Below are positions 1 to 11,029 of a DNA stretch of 64,000 nt, one piece after another; within the stretch, counting starts at the first letter, position 1; each line of letters begins with the position of its first letter. Source of the DNA: Sweltsa coloradensis (taxonomy: Eukaryota; Arthropoda; Insecta; Plecoptera; Chloroperlidae). The position numbers and the translations under genes are program-made. Below the pieces are notes generated by a model. The model worked only from the letters and a program-made list of their open reading frames with translations, was not told where the DNA came from and did no database searches. The DNA is taken from the NCBI GenBank assembly GCA_024449915.1, contig JAMZAV010001277.1:112037-176036 (forward strand), given 5' to 3'.

Positions 1-1864
1 AATATTTAAACCTCAGATTCAATATATTGCATTCTACTATGGCGGGTATCAAACTCGGTACCTCCAGAATCATAACGCTTAGCGGAGGGCCAGGCTTTGA
101 GCTTCTAATGCATATTATCGAATTGGTAGTCGGGCCATGACGTACACACTACACGGGGCATGGCCGTAAAGCTGCTTCACCAGGTAACCCGATTCCAGAA
201 TCGCCTGGTCGTCTGGTCTCTGGGCCCAGGAAGGTGACACCCCGTAAGGAGTTGGACTCTTAGGGGCAGAAGGTCTGGATAGTAGGTGAAGACAAACCAG
301 GAGACGGAGAAAAGTCAAATCTCCTGGCGAATCAGGCGGTCAGAGTAGGGAGTAATTCCCTTGCTTGGATGACGCCGACTTTGGATGCTAGAGGAGCTCA
401 GCCCGGAGATTTGCAAAGTATTCCGAGTCCAAAGTCAAATGGTGGCAGGAGCTTGAGGTGTCGGACCAGGGTTCGCCCGAGAGTTGACACAATAGTAGTG
501 GTAAGCAAGTAAGAAGATGCTGACGTCACCAGCGGGTGGATTGCGGCCAATCAACTGTCCCCAATTTAAAATACTGATCGCTAAATAATGGGCCCGCCGA
601 AACCGCGCGCATCGGCGTACTTGCTTTGCAGCGGAACAACTGTAGGTACGTGAAAGCGGTCGGAGTGATTGAGTACGAGCACAACAACTGGCTCACCTGC
701 ATTCATTGATGACGCTGACAGTCAGGCGCTGGAGTTGTCGGACTAGGAGCAATCCTAGCATCCGAGCCTAGCCAGTAGAGTCTAAATGAGGGACGCTGCA
801 AAGCAAAGCCATGGGGTGTTTGGATCTGGGTATTCCAATCAAAAAGGGGACGCGGCGGCCGACGCTTGAGGTGTCGTCTCTGGTGGTCAAGATAAAAATC
901 GACTATCCAGAGTTAGTGTCCGAGACGAGTCCCGCCACTATGGGGGTGGAATAAGGGAGAGTTATAGTTATAGGCCTACATCCCAAGTACATCCCCCACC
1001 ATTAACCCAATAAGAATAATAAAAATAATAAATAATATCAAATGGGTGGTCTCAATAGCAACGTACTACTAACACAACTTACAGTTCTTGCAATAGGTCC
1101 AGATTCTCAGAGGGGCCTAGTCCCGGCCTAGGCTTGGTAGATACCGGATATGCTCCTATCCCAGCCGCCATGTTTATTATCTCCCCACCAGCAAACATCA
1201 GGTAAATACACGTACATAGTATAGCACCACTACAGGACGAGTAAAGATACGCAATTGCGAAGTTTTGCTCGCTTAAAACATCTTTGAAGCAATACTGAAA
1301 GAAAACACATTTTTATTAAAATAAACCTAAATATGACCCCCTTTTTAGACACATATAGTTGCAATATTATTGATATGATGATTGTAATACAATTCCGAAA
1401 CTTGACCTGGAACTGAACAGAAGCGTAATTAAATTAGGTAATTAATAATTAAATCGAGGAGTTATTTAAACGTTATTGAATAATGTTTGGTATGCAGTCC
1501 AATATTATAATATATATATATATATATTTATTTAAAGAGTATTATCGGGCAATAAATACTAAATTTTTAACAGAAAAGATAAAATGTAATTGAACAGGAG
1601 AAACAAAATTAAATTGTCTATAGTTGTGCATAAAATTAAACGTCATACTGGCATCATCCCTTCCTGACAAACTTTAGAAATCGTATTAAGATTACAAAGG
1701 CTATTTAAAATTTTTCTTAAATCAAATCAGCCCTTTGACTGATAGTGACCAAACAAAATACACTTTTTTTTAGACGATCTTTTACATAAGTATTATTAAT
1801 ATCAAACTTCAGGTTTCGGTACTGTCAAGAAACATTATCCGGTAAGAGATAGCCTTAAACTTAC
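1..1864. other. Unassigned DNA, probably intron of the MBOAT7-like gene
   Basis: Positions 1-960 are noticeably richer in G+C than the rest of the window and look like old repeat or noncoding sequence; no reading frame there is convincing. Positions 1240-1864 are AT-rich with a short TA run near 1508. Since exon 3 of the MBOAT7-like gene ends at 1865 with a good donor and no following exon is visible, this stretch is most simply read as intron. Confidence 0.4.
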
Positions 1865-2143
1865 CGAAGGCGGGAATATGCATGAAATTGGTAGTAGTAC
1901 GACACTGGTTATAAAGCAGTCTTTTATTCGTAGTAGTATTTTATGCCAACACCTAGCATGCATATGCAGCGGTTGGTGCAGCCAGTCGTAGTAAGTACGG
2001 TATCGGTAGAAGGTAATGATACCCGTGAAGCTAAAGCTGTAGTGGAATATGTCGCTAACTGTGAGAGTGGTGTAGACTAACATCCTTGGGTCTTCACTGT
2101 TGTTGCTGTCGGTGTCTTGGACTTCGCCAGCAAGATGAAACAT
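1865..2143 (-). CDS. MBOAT7: MBOAT7-like acyltransferase, coding exon 3; gene continues off left edge
   Basis: The exon of 279 bases starts after TTTCTCTGCAG at 2144 and ends CCTTCG|GTAAGT at 1865, both in phase 0. It encodes LAGEVQD, then FHYSFSFTGIITFYRYRTYYDWL, then a hydrophobic helix ending in CIFPPS. The GEVQD...YSY..G..TGPFFRYRTYLDWL block is a recognisable signature of MBOAT7, which makes this the strongest identification in the gene. One difference is visible: the mammalian GPFFRYRTY reads ITFYRYRTY here. The three exons give 226 residues, roughly the first half of the family length of about 470. The later part, which carries the catalytic Asn and His of the MBOAT fold, is not in this window; I searched 1-1800 on the minus strand and found no convincing next exon. 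Confidence 0.85.
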
Positions 2144-2494
2144 CTGCAGAGAAACTTATATTGGGTTATTATAACATGGAATATGTATTTGATTAAATAA
2201 AGTGCACTATTACTTCATTTAGAGATATACTTGAGAGCTACTTTAGCTATTTGAGTCATGTTTAAACAATTTATGCCTACTGCTTTGTTAATGTTTGTTC
2301 TGTACCTAAATGTATTGCACTAGTGGAGCAAAGCCCTGTTGACAATAAAGAATCAATAATAATAATCATAATCATAATCATAACAATTATTGAATGATAG
2401 TAATTGTCATAAAAGTTAGCTTCGGCTGGGAATCGAGCCCAGAACCTCTGACTTATCGCTCAATAGCTCTATCAATTGAGCTATTTAGACACAA

Positions 2495-2745
2495 GTTTAT
2501 TGTTGTGACTGTTGACATCCATGATATGAATCGAACAAAATACTGCAATGTAGCTGTCATTAATGAAAGAACACATGGAAATATCCAATTATTTTCATCT
2601 CCCATGAGTTGGGAAGTATGAATATAAGGTTTTAAAGCATAATCCTGCTTAGAGGACATTATTAGTGAATAATAGCAATTGCCATTAGAGATACATTGCT
2701 GTTCGATTCATATCATGGATGTCAACAGTCAAAACAAATAGCAAT
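2495..2745. repeat. Imperfect inverted repeat in MBOAT7-like intron 2
   Basis: TTGACATCCATGATATGAAT near 2512 recurs in inverted form as ATTCATATCATGGATGTCAA near 2708, with further weaker pairing on both sides. The arms are roughly 45 bases with about 160 bases between. This looks like an old fold-back or MITE remnant within the intron. No target duplication was identified. Confidence 0.5.
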
Positions 2746-2988
2746 TTCATGAAAGTTTCTCTTGTGCATCGAAAGCTTAATTGGTGTGTCCTCTACATGG
2801 GATTATGCCTAAAAACCTTATATTATAAATAACAATAGTCAAAATAATAATAATAATAATAATAATATTAGTTCACAAGTTATACTTTCGCCACCCGATA
2901 TAATTGAAGAGAAATTATAACACAATAACATAACAATAATAACATAACACGACGCGACGAAACATCCCGTCAATGTTATAATTTCTCT

Positions 2989-3117
<129 letters not shown>

Positions 3118-3375
3118 TAATGATGATGATGGTAATGGTAATCATTAAAATATTTTTTTTAGCATAAACCCTCTTTAAGTCATAGTTGTTGATTCATAGC
3201 CCCCACTAACATTCCTCAGAAATTTCCTTCACAATTACCCTAATACCAAAATTCCTGGTAATTGACGCCCGAATAGAGTCATACTTTTAGGTTTCTACCA
3301 TATATCAGCTTAATTTATTTAGTCAAAATGTTTATATTCAAAACACTCTGTATTGTTATTTATCCAAGAACTCAC

Positions 3376-3514
3376 CTTGTAAACGATGACCATCATGGTG
3401 TACTGCATAATTCTTCGATAGGCCATAGATGCGTGTTCATCGTAGGCATCCAATACGACATAAACAGCTAACATCGATATGGAAGAGTAGACAAAGCTTA
3501 ATATGCGGCAGTAC
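3376..3514 (-). CDS. MBOAT7: MBOAT7-like acyltransferase, coding exon 2
   Basis: Internal exon of 139 bases. The acceptor is a pyrimidine-rich tract ending TTGTTAAG|G and the donor is TACAAG|GTGAGT. It starts in phase 2, completing the split Arg codon of exon 1, and ends on a codon boundary, so the reading frame runs without a break from exon 1 to exon 3. It encodes a hydrophobic segment (YCRILSFVYSSISMLAVY) and then RRIMQYTMMVIVYK, which matches in position and character the NAVQLLLTLKLVSLA stretch of mammalian MBOAT7. The intron between exons 1 and 2 (3515-4606) carries a SINE and a truncated Helitron-like element. Confidence 0.8.
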
Positions 3515-3591
3515 CTTAACAACGAGAAAACAAAGTGGTTGATAGGAGGAAGGAGTGGTGCGGGGTGCGGGTGCTTAACAATCCCCCAAAC

Positions 3592-3735
3592 AGACAGATT
3601 CTTTCTCGATTTGGTTGATCGGGAAACACTCCCGTGGGTGTAATTGTTTTTGGAATGTGGGAGATCCGTGGTTCGATTCCCGGTTGGGGAGGACTTTTTT
3701 AATTTCTGAATTGTAGTAAATAAAGACAGATTCTT
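3592..3735 (+). mobile_element. tRNA-derived SINE with perfect 12-bp target duplication
   Basis: AGACAGATTCTT at 3592-3603 is repeated exactly at 3724-3735, enclosing a body of about 120 bases. The body has tRNA-like promoter boxes: an A-box-like TTGGTTGATCGGG and a B box GGTTCGATTCCC near 3671. It ends in an A/T-rich tail. It lies in the intron between exons 1 and 2 of the MBOAT7-like gene. The region after the B box resembles the elements at 63296 and 63868, so these are one family. The exact flanking repeat points to a fairly recent insertion. Confidence 0.8.
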
Positions 3736-3828
3736 GTGACACTCCCCCCCCCCCCGCATTTACAAAAATTTTCACCTATTGCTATACCATGCCACACACT
3801 TGGGGTACAGTTACAATCCAATCTAATG

Positions 3829-4440
3829 TTTCTGGAGAAAAAAATCCGGAATGTTTTTTTTTTTTGAATTTTTGTGTGTCTGTTAACACGATTCCGGCTA
3901 AACCGATACTCCGATTGCGATGAAATTTTATGGAGGCCTTCGAAATCTCTGAACTTAGAACTGCCACGTTTTTGAGCGCAATCGGGAAATTTTTTCTCAT
4001 AAAAAACGCAATTTATACTACTTATAACACCTACATGCTTTATCATATTGTACTGATTTTTTCACAGAACCTTAATTTTACGAATTAAGATGTTCGTGTG
4101 AAATTAGAGCGTAATCGAAAAATTATTTCTCATGGAAATCAAAATTTTACGGGTTTTTTCTTTTTTTAAACAATTCTTTGACTTATAACACCTACATGCT
4201 TTATCCTATTGTAGTAATGATATTTTCACAGAACCTTAATTTCATGAATTGATATATTCGTGTTAAATTTGAGCGCATTCGAATAATTGCAATTTTACGT
4301 TTTTTTCTTTAAAAAAAAAAAAATCTTCGACCAAGTAATGATTTTTTCACAGATCAACAGAAAATCCGCCTAACACATGGCAGCTCAATGCACCAATTAC
4401 GCTCATCCAACAACGCGGCGGGACTTAAGCGTTTTCCTAG
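3829..4440 (+). mobile_element. Helitron-like non-autonomous element, copy A (5'-truncated)
   Basis: Starts inside the element at the CTGGAGAAAAAAATCCGG segment, so the GGATGAGCG start is missing. It then holds the shared block around GATTCCGGCTAAACCGATAC, two divergent tandem units of roughly 165 bases (each with CACCTACATGCTTTATC), an inward-facing CGCTCATCCAAC, the AACGC/GCGTT hairpin and the terminal CTAG. It lies in the intron between exons 1 and 2 of the MBOAT7-like gene. It appears closest to copies B and C. Confidence 0.8.
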
Positions 4441-4606
4441 TACATAAGCAAATGTGACATTATAAAGTGTCTCTAGACGAAATTGAAAGGGGGAAAATAA
4501 TAAAGGTTCGATTCGAACACAGGAAAAAAAATGTCATTTGATTCATTGTAGTGGTGAATGTATAATCATTAATTTAATGAAATATTCATTCTATTGTTTT
4601 ACTTAC

Positions 4607-4866
4607 CTTATATTTCCAAACTGTATGATCAGAACGTTTCCAAGAATCGTATGAACTTGATGCAAAGTATTCATGCGACATACATACAGTACAGCCATAA
4701 ATCCACACACACTAGAGATCCACTTTTTCGCTTCCGAGTTATTGACATAACGAAGCAAATTTGCAAACATGAACAAAGCACCGAACAGAACACAAGGTAA
4801 AATATCTCGTACAAAATCCACACTGTCAATGACTGTGCGAAATTCCAGATAGGCACGGTCTGACAT
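4607..4866 (-). CDS. MBOAT7: MBOAT7-like lysophosphatidylinositol acyltransferase, coding exon 1
   Basis: First coding exon of a membrane-bound O-acyltransferase of the MBOAT7 (LPIAT1; fly frj) family, which transfers an acyl chain, typically arachidonoyl, to lysophosphatidylinositol in internal membranes. The ATG at 4866 opens a hydrophobic stretch (ILPCVLFGALFMFANLL), then a KKW motif and a segment TLHQVHTILGNVLIIQ that lines up with the TLHSLVTILGTWALIQ region of mammalian MBOAT7. The exon ends ATATAAG|GTAAGT, a strong donor, leaving two bases of an Arg codon that exon 2 completes. The N-terminus is somewhat longer than I expect from the mammalian protein, so a different start or an earlier exon is possible. 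Family assignment rests on alignment from memory, supported independently by the two following exons. Confidence 0.82.
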
Positions 4867-5520
4867 ATAAGGTGGTCGTAATAACTTGGATTTGTTTTGC
4901 TATTCGAGCTGGCTGTAGAATCAACGTGAATACAACTGCCGGAGGACTTGACAAAAATCGAGTGAACCAAGAGGGGGGTAATCTGCTATTGTGTGTGGTG
5001 GTAACAAGAACAACAACAGTTGTTGATATTAATTATATAGAAAATTAAAAAAAAATTATATACAAATATGTGCGACGTATTATCTTACTTGTAGACCAAG
5101 ACTATTAACGAGTTTTTTTTTCGTTTTGATTCAATACTCGAGTCAAATGTCACCCATAACTCAGTGTAGGCTATACTTATATAAAGTAATGAAAGGTATA
5201 ATAGAAGTTTATTATACTGCTCTATTGCAACTTGGTAAATAACAAACTGTGTTGCTAACGCCCGAATGTAAGCTATACAATGTTTTACGTTTTTGTGGTA
5301 GAATTAACACTGTTTAAGGAGGTACACCTATTTAATATTAACTGCAACAAACTAGATGTTAAATCCGAAAATCCCGGGGGTCTTTATATATTTACTAACT
5401 CAAAATGACAAATTGTCGAACGAAAGTGACAACTCATGCTGAGCATGGCAGTCTTGGCACTTATGCGTGCTAGTAAAGTAATCATACGATAATATATCAC
5501 TTTGGTGCCGCCAGAACAGC

Positions 5521-6363
5521 ATGAATTTAAACGTAAAGAAAAGCGTTCGCTTTAGAATTTCTAAATCCGTTTTAACTGCGAACTCTAGGTACCATGTACA
5601 GAGGAATCCAATTGAAGGGCTGAGAGCATTCGTGGTCTACGCCACAAAATATTGGTTTTGTGCCATTGTTTGTACCATTGTTTGTACCGCTGTGTTGTAT
5701 CCATTTTTGTGGGATAGACCACTTATGCTCTTGGCCCTTCAATTGACAACACAGACAGACTTAAAACTGCTGGGACTAAACATCACTGCTGACCTCAAAT
5801 GGAACTTCCATGTGCAAACCATAAGAACAAAAACATCTATATTACTAGGATTTCTGTACAGGCTTAAAGAATGCAAGCCAACAGTTCTAAGGTCATTATA
5901 CTTGACTGTAGTTCGTCCTACACTACTATATGCAATTCCAGCATGGCATCCGTCGACGGAAATAAATTTAAACACTCTGGAACATATTCAAAACCTAGCT
6001 ATAAAATTGATACTGGGTTTTGATAAGTCTCTCAATACTGAAGAACCTCGTGGAAAATGTGATTTTCCTCGAATCAGTAATGTTATTAAACAGATGGATA
6101 TTCTTCTACTTGCAAAGGGATTATGCAAACAAGCTGATGTTGACCCTTTGAAGCGCCTTCAGCTGGACAATCGGTATGTTAGCTTGGGTAGGGGTGCCAA
6201 GAGTGGAGTGTTGCCGCGCCCTCCTTTTGCGCGAACACTGGCTTACCAAAGGTCATTCTACCAGAGAGCTGCCAGTGCTTGGAACTCCCTGACTCTGGAC
6301 ATCCGTGAGTCACGGATCTCAGATAAGGCCTTTAAAAGGGCCATTCAAGATCACTTCAGATGA
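5521..6363 (+). CDS. LINE reverse-transcriptase C-terminal region, open 280-codon frame
   Basis: From about codon 80 the frame matches the C-terminal region of a Jockey/CR1-type non-LTR retrotransposon ORF2: LLGLNITADLKWNFHV, then VVRPTLLYAIPAWHPS, an HIQN segment and a terminal WNSLT.DIRESRISDKAFKR part. The reverse-transcriptase core and endonuclease are absent, so this is a 5'-truncated copy, with the LINE part starting near 5740. The first 75 codons or so do not look like LINE protein and contain a hydrophobic stretch (FCAIVCTIVCTAVLYPF). They may be chance read-through from flanking DNA. The frame is unbroken, unlike the other LINE pieces here. Confidence 0.7.
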   Translation: MNLNVKKSVRFRISKSVLTANSRYHVQRNPIEGLRAFVVYATKYWFCAIVCTIVCTAVLYPFLWDRPLMLLALQLTTQTDLKLLGLNITADLKWNFHVQTIRTKTSILLGFLYRLKECKPTVLRSLYLTVVRPTLLYAIPAWHPSTEINLNTLEHIQNLAIKLILGFDKSLNTEEPRGKCDFPRISNVIKQMDILLLAKGLCKQADVDPLKRLQLDNRYVSLGRGAKSGVLPRPPFARTLAYQRSFYQRAASAWNSLTLDIRESRISDKAFKRAIQDHFR

Positions 6364-6537
6364 CAAATATTTGCCTGATTGGCCTAAAGCTGACGACCAC
6401 TGCTTGGAATAATGGATCTTTCATAACGGCTACATTCACTCTGTTCTTTATTTCATTTATGACTATCATATTATTAAACTGTATCATCTATTCCAACATT
6501 ATCATCAACATCCTTTTATAAAAGAATTTATATTATT
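5740..6537 (+). mobile_element. 5'-truncated LINE, 3' part
   Basis: This is the DNA extent of the LINE that contains the frame ending at 6363. After the stop comes about 170 bases of AT-rich 3' UTR. Helitron-like copy B begins immediately to the right at 6545, so the two elements abut. The left limit is judged from where LINE-like protein begins and is approximate. Confidence 0.65.
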
Positions 6538-6544
6538 TTATTAT

Positions 6545-7314
6545 TGGATGAGCGTAGCGAGCGAAGCGAAGATTCCATTTCACTACACTGGAAAAAAAAA
6601 TCCGGATTTGTTTTTTTTCCTTCTTTCTTTTTTTTTGGTATTTTTGTGTGTCTGTTAACACGATTCCGGCTAAACCGATACTCCGATTGTGATGAAATTT
6701 TATGGAGGCCTTCGAAATCTCTGAACTTAGAACTGCCACGTTTTTGAGCGCAATCGGGAATTTTTTTTCTCATAAAACGCAATTTTACGATTTTTTTTCG
6801 AATTTTAAAACATTTCTTCGACTTATAACTCCTACATGCTTTATCTGATTGTAATGATTTTTTCACAGAACCTTTATTTTATGAATTAAGATATTCGTGT
6901 GAAATTTGAGCGTAATCTAAAAATTATTTCTAATGAAAATCGAAATTTTACGGGTTTTTTTCATTTTTAAAACTATTCTTTGACTTATAACACCTACATG
7001 CTTTATCCTATTGTAATGATTTTTTTACAGAACCTTAATTTTATGAATTAATATATTTGTGTAAAATTTGAGCGCAATCGAATAACTATTTCTTATGAAA
7101 ATTTCATTTTTACGATTTTTTTCTTTTTTAAAAATTACGATTAATTAAAAAAATAAAGTTAATTTTTTATTTAATTTCATTTATTTAAAAAAAAAACTTC
7201 GACTAATTAATGATTTTTTCACAGAACAACAGTAAAAATCCGCGTAACACATGGCAACTTAGTGTACCAATTACGCTCATCCAACAACGCGGCGGGACTT
7301 AAGCGTTTTCCTAG
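6545..7314 (+). mobile_element. Helitron-like non-autonomous element, copy B (full length)
   Basis: A complete copy of about 770 bases. It opens TGGATGAGCGTAGCGAGCG and ends AAGCGTTTTCCTAG, with host T on both sides. Inside are a T-rich tract, the GATTCCGGCTAAACCGATAC block, two divergent tandem units containing CTACATGCTTTATC near 6832 and 6999, and close to the 3' end the inverted copy CGCTCATCCAAC followed by AACGC-12 bases-GCGTT. No protein is encoded. The asymmetric inverted repeats, internal tandem units, terminal hairpin plus CTAG and T-T insertion site together match Helitron2/Helentron-type non-autonomous elements. Confidence 0.75.
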
Positions 7315-8127
7315 TTTTATTAATGTTAAGAACAGGATCACTGTAGTGGATGGGCCACAATAGGCCTGCTTTCCTGTTTCATTCTGTAATTTTTGTATTA
7401 TGTGCACAAATTACGGAGAAAAATAATAATAAATAAATAAATATGTTAGCTTACGGGATTCTATTAAATAAGTTGTCACTGTCGATCGACTATTGTCGCA
7501 CGAGTTATTAAAAGATGTAGGGTTGTTTGGGTTGGATTTTGTAATTTATTGATTGTTTAAAATATTATCAATTCCTCAGACGGGTGTGTTTCCTGACTAA
7601 TAAACAATTTATAAAAGAGCTTATCTCCCTATTTTGGAAGCTCCAGTATAAGTACATAATTTATTGACATAATGACGTCTAGCCGACTTCTTTCACAAAT
7701 CGCATTATATTAAACAACATTGTGATCGTTTTTCGATATTGGATTAACTGATTATCAGATTATCCTTAGACTTAGCCTACTGCTAATCTCATGATTAAAG
7801 CAAAATGAAACCTGAAGATAAAACCCTCCCTGTCCACTAAAAAAAGTTTTTGCCATTATCAAACAAGTCCATTAAGAGTTTTGTTTCTGTTCAGTTTGAA
7901 AGTGTCTCTGGAGTACACCCATTGTTAAAATTTGTTTACAATCCGCTACACAAAGAAGCATCAATGAGATCGAGCGGACAATGCAGGAGCATCTCTTTAG
8001 AGTTAGTTATCACTCCGGACACCAAAAAGACAAAAGATGCGGCCTTCTAGATGAGCGCCTTCTCTTTTAACGATACATCTAGTTGGTGAAGAATCCCTTC
8101 TTTAAAGTCAAGCAGGTTGGGAAGTAA
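7315..8127. other. Unassigned AT-rich DNA
   Basis: No gene or repeat that I can name. The frame at 7850-8050 has no recognisable domain or good splice context and is not called. Confidence 0.5.
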
Positions 8128-8335
8128 GTGATTTTTTATTCATTTGACTAAAACATAGTAAAAGTATAACACTTCCGCCTATTCTCTAGAGAGAGAGATA
8201 GGTGGAGTGAAATGAATAAGGTGGTTCTAAGATTAAGGTTAACAAATGTTATAGATAGTACATAAATAAATGTAATTACATTTACAAATGATGCACACAA
8301 TAATAATAAATACATTGTAAATATTGATATTAATT
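8128..8335 (-). mobile_element. LINE 3'-end fragment
   Basis: The block GAGAGAGATAGGTGGAGTGAAATG with its neighbours resembles the segment at 62500-62640 (GAGAGAGATATTAGAGTGAAGTG), which is the 3' end of a minus-strand LINE whose C-terminal protein is still readable. Here only the tail is left, with no readable protein. Confidence 0.5.
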
Positions 8336-9514
8336 TCAATCAACAAGGTAATTCAAGGTAAAAGCCTAGACACATCAAAGCATGTAGGCTACTCAAGGTC
8401 CACTGGACAGTATCTTTGTTAATGTGTGGCTACTGGAGTCTGATGGTAACTGAATCTAACGCATATAGCGCCACCTAGATCATCTTTCCATCGCGGATAG
8501 CTTGATTGTTATCTGTATAAAGTTTGAGCTTCTTTTAAGTATTTAAAAAAATATATATATATGTTTAACTTTGGTTTTATAATTGGCGACTATGACGTTG
8601 ATATGTTAGTACTTTTTAATTTCTGTATGAAGTACGAATATATATATTATGAACAAAAGGCTGAAGCTCGATTAAGATTTTAAGTTATGCTAGCCGGATC
8701 AATAAAAAATAACAATTGAACATAAAAGTTCTAGCATGATATTATCATGTTATGCAAGTCAGTGAAAACATTTTGCTTCGTCAAAATATATGTACTTACA
8801 TTACACAAATCAAATTATAAATAATCAAATTATCATTCTTCCCGAAATATAAGTTTTAAAAATGGATCTATTCTGTTTTTGCAGTGTTGCGTTTTAATTT
8901 AACAAAATTTAAACTTATTAAATTGCACCTTTTTCCGATGCAAGAAATAAAAGGGTATATTTTGAGTGTTGTGAGAATCTTTTGAACACACCCATATGTC
9001 AATACTAAATTTACAATTTCACATTTGATTTGCCTTTTTAGTACACGTTCACTAATTTTGAAATGTTATGACAAAAATCTAAAAAAAAATCTTGAGAGTG
9101 TGGAAATTACACACTACTTACACATGAACTTACACGTTACACTTACTACTACACTTATTAACACACTTGCACATGCATATGTGTCCAGAAACTACATATG
9201 GTAGTCAGTATTTTGTGCCTGAGCCAAATGCCTTAGTTATAAAATAAAATAAATATAAATAAAGCACTTTGAGACCTGCGGGAGAACCTAAATTGGGAGA
9301 AAGGCTAATCATTATTAGATATTCATACTTTATGGATGGACGAGCGTAAAAACGAGAGACGTCACAAAAGACAAAAATACTATGTAGTATATGTAATCTT
9401 CTGTTTTGGGGAATGGTCGTGGGGCTCGAAGCCTCTCCCCTGGTATTTTTAGTGCCTGGTGCGAAGCACCTTTAACTAAAAATCTGACGTGTACCAGAGT
9501 TGGGAGTGTGTATA
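8336..9514. other. Unassigned AT-rich DNA
   Basis: No coding region supported. Positions 9100-9180 contain loose repeats of TTACAC-type words. Near 9337 there is a short GGACGAGCG resembling the start of the Helitron-like family, too short to call. Confidence 0.5.
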
Positions 9515-10333
9515 CTAGGAAAACGCTCAGTTGGACGCGTTGATAAGCGAGCACGTGCTATACAATTTGTTGATGGTCCAAATTTCAACCTGATCTGAAT
9601 CTTCGTGCAACCGCTATCATGAGCCAAAAAAGCTCCAGCTTCGTGCGACTTTTCGTTGCCATGGTAACGTTGTAATTTCCATCTACACTACTTATCGGAT
9701 CAAAATAAAATTAACATATTCGTGACCGGACGGACATTCTCAAAGATTTGGCTAACTCAGATTTTGTCGCCGTTTAGTTTTCAAAAAAAACTTTCGATTA
9801 ACTTTAATGTAACTTTTTAACTTTTTGAACGATTTTGACACAAAACAAATGGCATTCAATCCAGATCGAAGCTTGCGGATGGTCAAAATTTCAACTCGAT
9901 CCGAACCTCCGTTCGACCGCTATCATGAGCCAAAAAAGCTGCGCGACTTTCCGTTGCCATGGTAACGGTACTTTGTTGTATTGTAATTTCCATCTACACT
10001 ACTTATCGGATCAAAATAAAATTAACATATTCGTGACCGGACGGACATTCTAAATGATTTGGCCACCTCAGATTTTGTCGCCGTTTAGTTTGAAAAAAAA
10101 ACTTTCGATTAACCTTTATATGACTTTTTAACTTTTTGAACGATTTTGCCACAAACCTAATGGCATTCAATCGAGAACGAAGCTTGCGGATGGTCCAAGT
10201 TTCAACTCGATTCGAGCCTCCGTTCGAACGTTATGGCGAGACATACAAACAAACAAAAAAAAAAACAAACAAACAAAACCAGTGACTATTTTTTCCGGCA
10301 GAGTCAAATGGAAACGCTCGCTTCGCTCGCTTA
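9515..10333 (-). mobile_element. Helitron-like non-autonomous element, copy F, with internal ~300-bp tandem repeat
   Basis: Read on the minus strand it opens TAAGCGAGCGAAGCGAGCG and ends GAGCGTTTTCCTAG. The 3' hairpin is AACGC, a 10-base loop, GCGTT. The interior is about 2.2 copies of a roughly 300-base unit (about 9571-9880, 9880-10190 and part of a third). Each carries GCTATCATGAGCCAAAAAAG, GTTGCCATGGTAACG and GTGACCGGACGGACATTCT. The interior is unrelated by eye to that of copies A-C, so this is a distinct subfamily with shared ends. Confidence 0.72.
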
Positions 10334-10439
10334 ACTAAGCTGATTATGATTTACATATCTCTCCGAATAATTGCATTCCCCTCTTCAGGTTAAGGATATG
10401 TTTTAGGTATGTGAAGGGAATGTTGAAGAGGTGTTTCAT

Positions 10440-10660
10440 AGCCTGACTGAATCTAGTTGTCACCGACAGTGTTGGCTCTGGCTCTAAGCGCTCGACTCTG
10501 ATTCGGGAGGTCACGGATCGAATCCCGTCGAGACGGCAATCCTGACTGAAGGTAAAGTCCTCTTAAACAGCCCTCGGACACCCCTTCACATTGTCCTATC
10601 CGCAACATACCTAGTTAACCTGAAGAGGGGCATATTGCACCATATAACTGGTTTAATTCC
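10440..10660 (+). mobile_element. tRNA-derived SINE, GGCAATCCTGACTGAA family
   Basis: A tRNA-like head (GCTCTAAGCGCTCGACTC near 10477, then GGATCGAATCCCGTC as the B box near 10517) is followed by GGCAATCCTGACTGAAGG. The same post-tRNA segment occurs near 58180 (plus strand) and inverted near 24300 and 40060, so these are one dispersed family. Confidence 0.6.
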
Positions 10661-11029
10661 TACGATAAAAATTTAAAAGTTTATTTTTAATAACTATATT
10701 GGACTATACACTGCACTTGAATAAATAAATTTTAATCTTTTGCATTCGCGTTGACATAAAGAAATACTTGGGAAAAACTTCCAGTCAAGATTGCCGGGAT
10801 GAGAGCCTTATTTACGCTTTGATTTTAATCTCCGACTCTATCATTGTTGTAAGTCTTTTTACCGTCATTTTTTAAATAAAGTATTCACGAAAGGGGTTTC
10901 GATCGTATGTGGGCTTCTTTTGAATTGAAAATTTGTTAAATAATATGTTATTTGAAAATGTGTTGTAAAGAGTAAAACATAATAATTGAATCGTTGAAAT
11001 GAATCTGTCGTTATGCATAGAGATGAATG

